Shown here piece by piece: positions 15,818-23,362 of a stretch of DNA of 64,000 bases (within the stretch, counting starts at the first letter, position 1; each line of letters begins with the position of its first letter). Both the position numbers and the translations under genes were made by a program. The notes beneath the pieces are model-generated. The model did not search any database and was not told where the DNA came from. It was given only the letters and a program-made list of their open reading frames with translations. The stretch is from Corallococcus coralloides DSM 2259. GTDB lineage: Bacteria; Myxococcota; Myxococcia; Myxococcales; Myxococcaceae. The stretch covers positions 1,550,001 through 1,614,000 of the forward strand of contig NC_017030.1 of the NCBI RefSeq assembly GCF_000255295.1. The letters run 5' to 3'.

Positions 15818-16164
15818 GGGGGAGTGCTTTCGGGGGACAGTGAAGCGGACAAATTGATTCTCGTGTCAGCCGTCCCATTGTTGCGTGTGGGTGGCTGCTT
15901 ACACGGTCATGAGTGGGTCCAAGCTCATGAATTCACAGGTGAAGTTTTCGTCCTACATCCGTTCCCGAATCACATTCCGACCGGTAGGTAGGCAGGTGCG
16001 CGGGGTTGTATTTCCGTTCATTTTCACCCTGCCTGTGCACGCCCGTCCACCCACACCCCGTGTCTGGAAGCTTGACCGCCTGCTCCCTTTGTGGGTATTG
16101 AAATTGATAGTGATTATCAACTTCAACTTGGCTCGACCCAACAGGAAGGCCGGAGGAACGCACC
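15818..16164. other. 347-bp divergent intergenic region, AT-rich compared with its neighbours
   Basis: This region separates the M4 protease (minus) from the solitary S4 gene (plus). It is visibly richer in A and T than the surrounding genes, as expected for a double promoter region, and holds the Fur-family operator at 16098-16126. No open frame in it has a ribosome site or family resemblance. A possible sigma-70 -35 hexamer TTGACC (16072-16077) is followed after 18 bases by TATTGA (16096-16101), overlapping the operator. The protease promoter could not be defined. Confidence 0.6.
16098..16126. promoter_or_regulatory. Fur-family (Fur or Zur) operator upstream of the S4 gene
   Basis: TGATAGTGATTATCA at 16105-16119 matches the 7-1-7 Fur box TGATAATNATTATCA at all but one position. 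It is embedded in a longer inverted repeat flanked by TTGAA (16098-16102) and TTCAA (16122-16126). It lies 46 bases upstream of the S4 start codon, overlapping the likely -10 region, the position for metal-dependent repression. Sequence alone cannot tell Fur from Zur; the target gene argues for zinc. Confidence 0.72.
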
Positions 16165-16797
16165 GTGGCACGTGAACTGGGACCCCGAGGGAAGCTGTGT
16201 CGGCGGTTGGGCATCCCCCTGTCGCGCATCAGCGCGAAGGACCCGGACAAGGATCCGGTGCTGCGCCGGCCGTATCCGCCGGGCCAGCACGGGGCGACGG
16301 CGCGCGTGTCGGTGAGCGACTTCGCGCAGCGGCTGCGGGAGAAGCAGAAGCTGAAGCTGTACTACGGCCTGTTGGAGAAGCAGTGCCGCAGCGCCTTCCT
16401 GGAGGCGCGCAAGGCCCCGGGCAACACGGGCAAGGTGTTGATGCAGCTGTTGGAGAGCCGGCTGGACGCGCTGGTGCTGCGCGCGGGGCTGGCCACGAGC
16501 ATCCGGCAGGCGCGGCAGTTCGTGCGCCACGGCTACTTCCAGGTGAACGGCAAGCGCGCGGACATCCCGAGCATCCGGCTCAAGCCGGGCAACGAGGTGC
16601 GCTTCCTCCCCGCGCACCAGAAGCTCGCGGTGGTGCAGGACGCCTTCGGGCGGATGAAGTCCCGCCAGGTGCCCGCGTACGTGCAGGTCCTGGGCGAAGG
16701 GGAGGGCATGCGCTTCGTGCGGCTGCCCGAGCGCGAGGAGATCCCCGTGGACGTGAACGAGCCGTTCATCGTCGAGTACTACGCCCAGCGCAGCTGA
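16165..16797 (+). CDS. rpsD: 30S ribosomal protein S4, zinc-ribbon-less form, probable paralogue
   Basis: Predicted 210 residues, normal for S4, which binds 16S rRNA early in 30S assembly. GTG at 16165 has GGAGG 8 bases upstream. The RNA-binding S4 domain is at about 97-145 ([20 protein letters not shown] onward), and PYPPGQHGA marks the N-terminal domain. S4 proteins with a zinc ribbon carry four Cys near the N-terminus (around 9, 12, 26 and 31). Here only Cys12 remains ([10 protein letters not shown]) and the loop that would hold the last two has become [10 protein letters not shown], so zinc cannot be bound. The retained Cys looks like a relic of a zinc-binding ancestor. The gene stands alone, not in an rpsM-rpsK-rpoA operon, and behind a Fur-family operator. 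I infer a stress-induced duplicate of the main S4. Confidence 0.93.
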   Translation: MARELGPRGKLCRRLGIPLSRISAKDPDKDPVLRRPYPPGQHGATARVSVSDFAQRLREKQKLKLYYGLLEKQCRSAFLEARKAPGNTGKVLMQLLESRLDALVLRAGLATSIRQARQFVRHGYFQVNGKRADIPSIRLKPGNEVRFLPAHQKLAVVQDAFGRMKSRQVPAYVQVLGEGEGMRFVRLPEREEIPVDVNEPFIVEYYAQRS

Positions 16798-16912
16798 CCG
16801 CCTGGCCGCTTTCCGCCCGTTCGCCGTGCATGCGGGCGGGCAGGGGCGGATTCCGGTGCTCGCGCACCCCATCTTCTTCCTCCGGGGACGTTCACCCGGG
16901 GAAGGAGCGGGG

Positions 16913-19111
16913 ATGCGCGGGGACGGAGGCGAGACGGTGGCGGAAGGCTGGGTGGCACCCCGAGGGCGTGCGGCCCGGGGACACCTGCCCCGTCACGTCG
17001 CGGGCCTCTTCCGCTTCCAGCCGGGCCGGCCCGCGGTGGCGGCGGGGTTGCGCACGGGGCTGGCGCTGGGAGTGCCGCTGCTGGTCTCCGTGATGCTTCA
17101 AATGCCGGCGGCGTCGTGGGCGGGCATGGCCGGGCTCTTCGTCGCGCTGGTGGACAAGGGCGGGCCGTACCGCACGCGCGCTCGGGCCATGGGGGCGATG
17201 ACGGTGCTGGGCGCGGGGGTGGGGCTCGTCATCGCGCTGCCGAGTCCCTTCTGGGTGGACGTGGCGCTGACGCTCTTCTGGGTGACGGCGTGCGGCTTCG
17301 CGCGCAGCTTCGGGGACACGCCGGGCATCGTGGGCATGCTGCTGGCGAACCTGTTCGTGGTGTCGCTGGCCCTGCCGCAGCGGGGGCCGGAAGCCGTGCT
17401 GTTGCAGGCGGCGTACTTCGTCGCGGGCGGCCTGTGGTCCATGTTCCTGGCGCTGGTGCTGTGGCCGCTCAGGCCGTACCGCCCCGCGCGGCTGGCCATC
17501 GCGGCCTGTTACGAGGAGCTGGCGGACGTCGCGGACGCGGTCGCGGGCTGGCCCATGGAGGGGCCCTCGCGGGTGGGGACGTGGGAGGCGGTGCAGCGGG
17601 CCGCGCGCATGCGGCGGTCGCTGGAGACGGCGCGCGCGACGCTGGGGGCCACGCGCCAGGGACGGCAGGAGGAGAGCGGCCGGGGCGAGCACCTGCTGGT
17701 GCTGCTGGAGGACGCGGACGCGCTGTCGCTCCTGCTCACGGCGATGTCGGAGGCGCTGGACGAGGCGCCGCGCCAGGGCGCGTGCCGCACGGCCCGCATC
17801 GAGGCGCAGCACGCGCTGGGCGCGTTGGCGGTGGACCTGCGGGGCGTGGTGGGTTCGCTGGTGCGGGGCACGGTGCCGGTGCCGTCATCGTGGGACGCGG
17901 AGCGGGTGACGCGGGTGCTCCAGGCGGACGGGGGCCTGCCGGAGCCGGCGCGCTCGCAGTACTCGCACGTGGCGGGGCTCCTGGGGCGGCTGCGGGAGTA
18001 CAGCGCGGTGGCGCTGGACGTGGCGTCCCGGCTGGAGAGCAGCGAGCCGCTGCCGGAGCGGGACACGAAGCCGCTGGGGGTGGAGCCGGGGCGCGGGCGT
18101 TCGTGGTGGAAGGTGCTGCGCGAACACCTGACGCCGGAGTCGGTGGTCTTCCGGCACGCGCTGCGGCTGGGGCTCACCGCGACGGTGGCGACGGCGCTGG
18201 CGGAGGGGATGGGGCTCAATCACTGGTACTGGGTGACCATCACGGTGATTGTCGTGTTGCAGCCGTACTCGGGGCTCACCACGGAGAAGGGGCTGCAGCG
18301 TGTGGCGGGCACGTTCGTGGGCAGCGTGCTGGCCATGGGGCTGGTGCACGTGCTGCCCGCGCAGTGGCTGATGCTCGTGGCCATCGTGCTGCTGGTCTGC
18401 GTGTCGGTGAGCGTGAGACCGCTGAACTTCACGGTGTACCAGGTGCTGCTGGCGCCGGCGCTGGTGCTGCTCGCGGAGATACAGACGGGGGACTGGCAGC
18501 TCGCGGGGGTGCGCATCCTCAACACGCTGATGGGAGGCGTGCTGGCGCTGGTGGGCATCCGGCTGTTCTGGCCGAGTCCCGAGCATGCGCGCTTCGCCGA
18601 GGAGGTGGCCTGCGTGCTGAAGGCGGACCAGCACTACCTGCGAGAGGTGGCGCGCACGCCGGTGTCCACGGAGGCATCGCTGCGAGAGGCCCGGCGCAAG
18701 GTGGGCGTGGCGCTGTTGTCCGCGGAGGCGTCGTTCCAGCGCCTGCTGAGTGAGTGGAAGGGGCCGGCGAAGGAGCTGGAGCCGGGGATGGCGTTGATCA
18801 CGTACGCGCGCCGCTTCACCGCGGCCGTGACGGCGCTGGCGGCGAGCCGCACATGGCATCAGGACTCGGACCTGGGACCGGTGGTGCGCTACGCGTCGGA
18901 CGCGCTGGAGGAGCTGTCCGCGGCGCTGGTGGCGCGCCGCGTGCCGTCAGCGCTCAAGCGCGAGGCGCCAGGCCTGGAGGGCACGGACGCGCTGGCGCGC
19001 ACGCAGTTGTCGCGGCTGGTGCGTCAGCTGGGCGTGCTCCACCATGCGGTGGAGCGAATGCCACCCGCGCTGCGTGCTTCGGAGGACGGTGCTACGCCCG
19101 CTCCAGCTTGA
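16913..19111 (+). CDS. FUSC family integral membrane protein (aromatic-acid/fusaric-acid exporter-like)
   Basis: Predicted 732 residues. Start ATG 16913 follows GAAGGAGCGGGG; upstream in-frame codons lack a ribosome site. Two clusters of about five to six transmembrane helices (about 45-195 and 395-550) are each followed by a hydrophilic cytoplasmic region. This is the duplicated FUSC layout seen in AaeB, YccS and fusaric-acid resistance proteins. RTRARAMGAMTVLGAGVG and KGLQRVAGTFVGSVLAMG are the equivalent conserved loop-helix motifs in the two halves. AaeB-like members export aromatic acids with a membrane-fusion partner; none is encoded nearby, so the role here is open. The last 20 bases overlap the 3' end of the convergent HEAT-repeat lipoprotein gene. 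Confidence 0.88.
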   Translation: MRGDGGETVAEGWVAPRGRAARGHLPRHVAGLFRFQPGRPAVAAGLRTGLALGVPLLVSVMLQMPAASWAGMAGLFVALVDKGGPYRTRARAMGAMTVLGAGVGLVIALPSPFWVDVALTLFWVTACGFARSFGDTPGIVGMLLANLFVVSLALPQRGPEAVLLQAAYFVAGGLWSMFLALVLWPLRPYRPARLAIAACYEELADVADAVAGWPMEGPSRVGTWEAVQRAARMRRSLETARATLGATRQGRQEESGRGEHLLVLLEDADALSLLLTAMSEALDEAPRQGACRTARIEAQHALGALAVDLRGVVGSLVRGTVPVPSSWDAERVTRVLQADGGLPEPARSQYSHVAGLLGRLREYSAVALDVASRLESSEPLPERDTKPLGVEPGRGRSWWKVLREHLTPESVVFRHALRLGLTATVATALAEGMGLNHWYWVTITVIVVLQPYSGLTTEKGLQRVAGTFVGSVLAMGLVHVLPAQWLMLVAIVLLVCVSVSVRPLNFTVYQVLLAPALVLLAEIQTGDWQLAGVRILNTLMGGVLALVGIRLFWPSPEHARFAEEVACVLKADQHYLREVARTPVSTEASLREARRKVGVALLSAEASFQRLLSEWKGPAKELEPGMALITYARRFTAAVTALAASRTWHQDSDLGPVVRYASDALEELSAALVARRVPSALKREAPGLEGTDALARTQLSRLVRQLGVLHHAVERMPPALRASEDGATPAPA

Positions 19112-20687
19112 CCATCAGGCGGCGCAGGTCCTCGTTCACGCGCACGAAGTTGGAGTTGCCCTTCTCGTCCTCCAGCTGCTTCTTCAGTGCGGGCAGGGAC
19201 GCCTCGCGCAGCTTCTTCGCCGCGCCGGGCGCGTCCGCCAGCCAGTCCACCGCCTGGATGACCGTGGCGCGCGCCTCGGTGTCGCGCTCGGTGAGCCGGG
19301 CCGCCAGCGTCGGGCCCTGGTCCGCCGCCCCGGAGCGCCCCAGCTCCAGCGCCGCGCGCTGCAACAGCACCGCGTCCGCCTTGGGCAGCCGCTGCGACCA
19401 GCAGCCCGCGTTGCCACTGCACGCCTGCGCCGCCTCCAGCACCGCCCCATATCCCTGGAGCTGATCCGCGCGCTTCTTGCCCAGCGCCGCGGCGTCCTGG
19501 CACCCGTCCTCGCCCGTCTCCTGGCAGTCCGCCGCCGTGCGCGCGGGCTCCGCCGCCGCCAGCTTCGCGAGCACCGGCTGCTCCCGTGCATCCCCCAGGA
19601 GCGCGATGCCCTTCACGGCGATCTCCCGCGAGTACCAGTCGCCGGTGCCCGCGGCCTTCTCCAGCGCGGGGAGCGCGTCCCGGCTGCCCAGCAGCGCCAG
19701 CGCCCGCACGTACGCGTCGCGCACCGTCGGATCCGGCTCGCCTACCAGCCCCGCCAGCGGCTTCACCGCCTCCTGCGCGCGCATCCTCCCGAGCGCGTCC
19801 GCCGCCTGCATCCGCACCAGCGCCTGGATCTGCGGATCCGAATGCGTGAACGACAGCTGCTTCAACAGCGTGGGCACCGCGCGCTTCTCCCGGAGGTCGC
19901 CCAGCACCTGCGCGGCCTTCATCGGGTAGCTGGCGGGATTCACCCCCTGCGCCTTCGCCCAGGTGAGCAGCTCCGCGTCCTTGCCCTCCAGCACCGGCAA
20001 CAGCGCATCCGCCGCGGGCGCGCCCAGCTGGAACAGCGCGAAGCTGCTCTCCACGTAGAAGGACACACCCCGGCGCTCCTTCGTCAGCGTGCGCATCAGC
20101 GCCGGTACCGCGCGCGGATCCCCAATCTGCCCCAGCGCCTCGATGGCCTTCTTGTTGAGGAACGGCTCCGCGGCCTCGTCCGTCGCCAGCTGGATGAGCG
20201 GCTCCACCGCCGGCTTCGCCTTCAGCGCGCCCAGCACCTGGATGGCCTCGATGCGCGTGTAGTTGTCCTTGCTGCGCAGCAAGGGCACCAGCGACGGCAC
20301 CGCGCGCTCATCCCCGATCCGCCCCAGCGCGCCCACCACCGCCTTGTTCACCTGCTGCGCCGGCACGTCCGACGCCCCGGGGTCCAGCGCCGCCGTCAGC
20401 GGCTCCAGCGACGTCGGGTGGTGCAGGTCCCCCAGCGTCCGGGCCACCGCCGCCTTCACCTCCGGCCGGCGCTCCGAGGACAGCCGTGCGTGCAGGAAGG
20501 GCAGGAACTGTTCGTTCACGTTGCCCGACGTGCGCAGCGACTCAATCACTCGCACCTTGTCGTCGGGGCGCTTCGCCCCCTCCAGACTGGACTGCCAGTA
20601 CTCCGGCGTCTTGGGGTCCTCCTTCTTGCAACCCCCCAGGGCAAGGCAGGAAACGGCCAGGGACAGGGCGACGAATGAGCGGGACAT
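19092..20687 (-). CDS. HEAT-repeat lipoprotein
   Basis: Predicted 531 residues. The first 20 residues are a lipoprotein signal ending in the lipobox LALGGC (Cys20), so the mature protein is a lipid-anchored periplasmic or outer-membrane protein. The rest is a string of roughly ten HEAT/PBS-lyase-like repeats, each a helix pair of the form DPRAVPALMRTL, DERAVPSLVPLL or EKRAVPTLLKQL followed by EAIQVLGALKAKPAVEPLI-type segments. Such solenoids bind other proteins. The function is unknown; myxobacteria encode many such proteins. The gene is convergent with FUSC (20-base overlap of coding ends) and divergent from the HAMP-like protein at 20791. Confidence 0.9.
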   Translation of the reverse strand: MSRSFVALSLAVSCLALGGCKKEDPKTPEYWQSSLEGAKRPDDKVRVIESLRTSGNVNEQFLPFLHARLSSERRPEVKAAVARTLGDLHHPTSLEPLTAALDPGASDVPAQQVNKAVVGALGRIGDERAVPSLVPLLRSKDNYTRIEAIQVLGALKAKPAVEPLIQLATDEAAEPFLNKKAIEALGQIGDPRAVPALMRTLTKERRGVSFYVESSFALFQLGAPAADALLPVLEGKDAELLTWAKAQGVNPASYPMKAAQVLGDLREKRAVPTLLKQLSFTHSDPQIQALVRMQAADALGRMRAQEAVKPLAGLVGEPDPTVRDAYVRALALLGSRDALPALEKAAGTGDWYSREIAVKGIALLGDAREQPVLAKLAAAEPARTAADCQETGEDGCQDAAALGKKRADQLQGYGAVLEAAQACSGNAGCWSQRLPKADAVLLQRAALELGRSGAADQGPTLAARLTERDTEARATVIQAVDWLADAPGAAKKLREASLPALKKQLEDEKGNSNFVRVNEDLRRLMVKLERA

Positions 20688-20790
20688 GGGGCTCCTTTAC
20701 GTCCGAACGTCTGGGCTTTCGTCGGGTGTAGACCTGTCCATACGAAGGACGCAAACCTCCCCCACCTCCTGGGGTACGCTGGTCAACGAC

Positions 20791-21381
20791 ATGCCCCACG
20801 CCGAAGACAGTCGTAACGCGTCGCGTCCGACCATCATCCGCCGGACGTACCTGCTCGACCGAGAATTCCAGCTCAAATACATCCTTCTGCTCACCGGCAT
20901 CGGCGCTGGGAGCATGTTGCTGTTCGGCGTGCTCGCCCATCAGGTGCAGCGGATGTCCGCCGATGGGGGCCTGTCCGGCGAGGAGACGCTCTGGTGGCTC
21001 ACCGGCGTGGCCGCCGTGGGCCTGGGCATCGCGCTCGGGTTGTTCGGGCTGCTCTTCACGCACCGTGTGGCAGGCCCCGTCCACGTGATGAGCCTCTATG
21101 TCGCGGCGCTCGCGGCGGGCCGCTATCCGCGCCTGCGTCCCCTGAGGCGCAAGGACGAGCTGCGCGCCTTCTTCGCGCGCTTCAGCGAAGCGGTGGACCG
21201 CATCCGCCAGCGCGAGGCGGACGAAGCGCTGGCGCTGGAGAAGGCCCTGGACGCGCTCAAGGACGTGGCCACCACCCCGGAAGCGCGCGAGGCCCTGTCC
21301 ACGCTGGAAGCACTGCGCGCGCGCAAGCGCCAGGCGGTGGACACCTCCGCGCCGCCCGCCGCCTTCAAGTCCGTGGCCTGA
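20791..21381 (+). CDS. Two-helix membrane protein with HAMP-like domain
   Basis: Predicted 196 residues. The ATG at 20791 is chosen because the hydrophilic N-terminus (MPHAEDSRNASRPTIIRRTY) precedes the first helix; the ribosome site is weak. Two transmembrane helices lie at about 28-48 and 66-90, with a short periplasmic loop. After the second, AGPVHVMSLYVAALAAGRY followed by LRRKDELRAFFARFSEAVDR reads like a HAMP linker, then a charged helical tail. There is no kinase, cyclase or methyl-accepting domain, so it may be a stand-alone signalling adaptor. Its stop is 34 bases before fmt, so it may head the fmt transcript. Confidence 0.75.
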   Translation: MPHAEDSRNASRPTIIRRTYLLDREFQLKYILLLTGIGAGSMLLFGVLAHQVQRMSADGGLSGEETLWWLTGVAAVGLGIALGLFGLLFTHRVAGPVHVMSLYVAALAAGRYPRLRPLRRKDELRAFFARFSEAVDRIRQREADEALALEKALDALKDVATTPEAREALSTLEALRARKRQAVDTSAPPAAFKSVA

Positions 21382-21415
21382 CCCCATTCCTTTTCCCACA
21401 CGAGATTTCCCTCAC

Positions 21416-22354
21416 ATGAGCAGCCGACCCCGCATCGTCTTCATGGGTACGCCCGAGTTCGCCGTGGCCTCGCTGGAGGCCTGCTTCGACGTGGGCGACG
21501 TCGTGGCCGTCGTCACCCAGCCGGACAAGCCCAAGGGCCGGGGCAACGCCGTCACCGCGCCGCCCGTGAAGGAGCGCGCGCTGGAGAAGGGCATCCCCGT
21601 GCTCCAGCCGCAGAAGCTGCGCACGCCGCCGTTCTCCGAGGAGCTGCGCCAGTACGCCCCCGACGTCTGCGTGGTGACGGCCTACGGGAAGATCCTCCCC
21701 AAGGACCTGCTGGCCCTGCCCGCCAAGGGCTGCGTGAACGTGCACGCGTCGCTGCTGCCGCGCTTCCGGGGCGCCGCGCCCATCCAGTGGGCCATCGAAC
21801 ACGGCGACAGCGAGACGGGCGTGTCCCTGATGGTGATGGATGAAGGCCTGGACACCGGCCCCGTACTGGCGATGAAGCGGCTGCCCATCGCCCCGGACGA
21901 GACGAGCGCCACGCTGCACGCGAAGCTGTCCGCGCTGGGTGGCGACATCCTGCGCGAGTCCCTGCCGCGCTACCTGAACGGTGAGCTGACGCCCCAGCCC
22001 CAGCCCTCCGAGGGCATGGTGCTGGCGCCCATCATCGACAAGGAGAACGGCAAGCTGGACTTCTCGAAGCCGGCGGTGGAGCTGGACCGCCGCCTGCGCG
22101 CCTTCACGCCGTGGCCCGGTGCGTACACGCTGCTGGGTGGCAAGGTCTTCAAGGTGCACCGGATGCGGCCCGCGGAAGGGAAGGGCGCGCCCGGCACGGT
22201 GCTGTCCGCCGGGCCGGAGGGCATCGAGGTCGCTTGCGGCGAGGGCTCGGTCGTCCTCCTGGAGGTCCAGCCAGAGGGCAAGCGGGTGATGCGCGCGGCG
22301 GACTTCCTCTCCGGAAACAGATTGCAGCCGGGCAGTCAGCCGTTCACGTCTTAG
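21416..22354 (+). CDS. fmt: Methionyl-tRNA formyltransferase
   Basis: Predicted 312 residues, the usual length. It formylates Met-tRNAi with 10-formyl-THF for translation initiation. The N-terminal Rossmann-like domain starts RIVFMGTPEFAVASLEA. The folate-site and catalytic residues are in NVHASLLPRFRGAAPIQWAI and TGVSLMVMDEGLDTGPVL; the C-terminal OB-like tRNA-binding domain begins near residue 205 (LDRRLRAFTPWPGAYTLL). ATG at 21416. Deformylase (def), often adjacent, is not here. The downstream AroQ-like gene starts 48 bases later and rsmB follows that, so a translation-related operon is likely: fmt and rsmB are commonly neighbours. Confidence 0.97.
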   Translation: MSSRPRIVFMGTPEFAVASLEACFDVGDVVAVVTQPDKPKGRGNAVTAPPVKERALEKGIPVLQPQKLRTPPFSEELRQYAPDVCVVTAYGKILPKDLLALPAKGCVNVHASLLPRFRGAAPIQWAIEHGDSETGVSLMVMDEGLDTGPVLAMKRLPIAPDETSATLHAKLSALGGDILRESLPRYLNGELTPQPQPSEGMVLAPIIDKENGKLDFSKPAVELDRRLRAFTPWPGAYTLLGGKVFKVHRMRPAEGKGAPGTVLSAGPEGIEVACGEGSVVLLEVQPEGKRVMRAADFLSGNRLQPGSQPFTS

Positions 22355-22402
22355 CGCGCCATCGAGCGCCATGTGGAATCCTTGCGTGATGGAGTCTCAC
22401 GG

Positions 22403-23362
22403 ATGGGCATGAAGCTGCTGGTGTTGCACGGGCCGAACCTCAACCTCCTGGGTGAGCGCGAGGACATCGCGGGGGGCCGCCTGACGGACCTCGACGCGGC
22501 CCTGCGCGCGAAGGCGAAGGAGCTGGGACTGACGCTGACCATCGTCCAGTCCAACCACGAGGGCGTCCTCATCGACACGATCCACGCCGAGCGCAAGAAC
22601 GTGGAGGGCATCCTCATCAACCCCGCGGGGTACTTCACGTCCTACGCGCTGAAGGAGGCGCTGGAGGCGGTGGGGCTGCCCGCCATCGAGGTGCTGCTCA
22701 AGCCGCCCGCGCGCGAGTCCGTGGTGGCCGAAGCGTGCGCCATGCAGGTGCTGGGGCTGCACGGCTTCGACCCGTACATCCAGGCGCTGGAGACCTTCGC
22801 GAGCGGCATCTTCCACCCGGCCATCCCCGGGCCGGTGAAGTCGCTGGGCCGCCGCAAGAAGGGCGCCGGGCCCGAGGATGAAGACTCGCGTCCGAAGCCC
22901 AAGCTGGTGGGCCGCGTGCACCCGCTCAAGAAGGACGACGCGCCGGAGCCCACGCCGCTGGCCACGCCCGCGCGCTCGCTGCGGCGCACGGCGGAGGCCG
23001 GGGGCCCGCTGAAGACGCTGGGCCGCAAGTCCGTGCCCACCGTCGTGAAGACGGACGGCAAGCCGGGCAAGACGCTGGGCCGCGCGGCGAAGGGTGGAGC
23101 CACGCCCGCGTCGGACCTGCTCACCCGGGCGCTCGTGCGCCAGAAGATCGCGGACCGGCTGGCCGGGCGGCTGAGTGAAGCGGAGCTGGCCACCTGGGCC
23201 CGCGCGAAGTATCAGCAGGTCCAACGTGGTGAGCCGGCGGAGAGCGGCCACCGCGAGCTCCTGGAGGACAGCCTCCAGAGCCTCACCCTGTCCCATCTGC
23301 CCGCGACGCGGCTGACGGACACGCAACTGGTGGACCTGATGACCCGGCTGGAAGAAGGATGA
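22403..23362 (+). CDS. AroQ-like (type II dehydroquinase fold) protein with 170-residue C-terminal extension; key residues missing
   Basis: Predicted 319 residues; true type II 3-dehydroquinate dehydratases have about 145-150. Residues 4-140 clearly follow AroQ (KLLVLHGPNLNLLGERE, VQSNHEGVLIDTIHA, GILINPAGYFTSYAL). Where the catalytic loop should end in P-x-x-Tyr-Gly it reads DIAGG. The His of the YTHTS segment is absent (GYFTSYAL, one residue shorter), and the His of EVHLSN is Leu (IEVLLKPPARE). The Arg, Asn and Glu positions remain. Residues 145-250 are basic and disordered, with repeated (K/S)LGRK-type motifs; 250-319 look helical (SDLLTRALVRQKIADRLAGR onward). ATG 22403 has GGAG upstream. 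The stop overlaps the rsmB start (ATGA), so the two are coupled. Catalysis in the shikimate pathway is doubtful. Confidence 0.85.
   Translation: MGMKLLVLHGPNLNLLGEREDIAGGRLTDLDAALRAKAKELGLTLTIVQSNHEGVLIDTIHAERKNVEGILINPAGYFTSYALKEALEAVGLPAIEVLLKPPARESVVAEACAMQVLGLHGFDPYIQALETFASGIFHPAIPGPVKSLGRRKKGAGPEDEDSRPKPKLVGRVHPLKKDDAPEPTPLATPARSLRRTAEAGGPLKTLGRKSVPTVVKTDGKPGKTLGRAAKGGATPASDLLTRALVRQKIADRLAGRLSEAELATWARAKYQQVQRGEPAESGHRELLEDSLQSLTLSHLPATRLTDTQLVDLMTRLEEG

Noticed and set aside
16813-16839. Terminator after the S4 gene (CCGCCCG / CGGGCGG)
   Set aside because: Seven-base GC stem with a 13-base loop and no T-run; expected by chance in this composition.
22403-22840. Calling the AroQ-like domain a functional 3-dehydroquinate dehydratase
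   Set aside because: The catalytic Tyr and both His positions are not present; the similarity supports the fold only.
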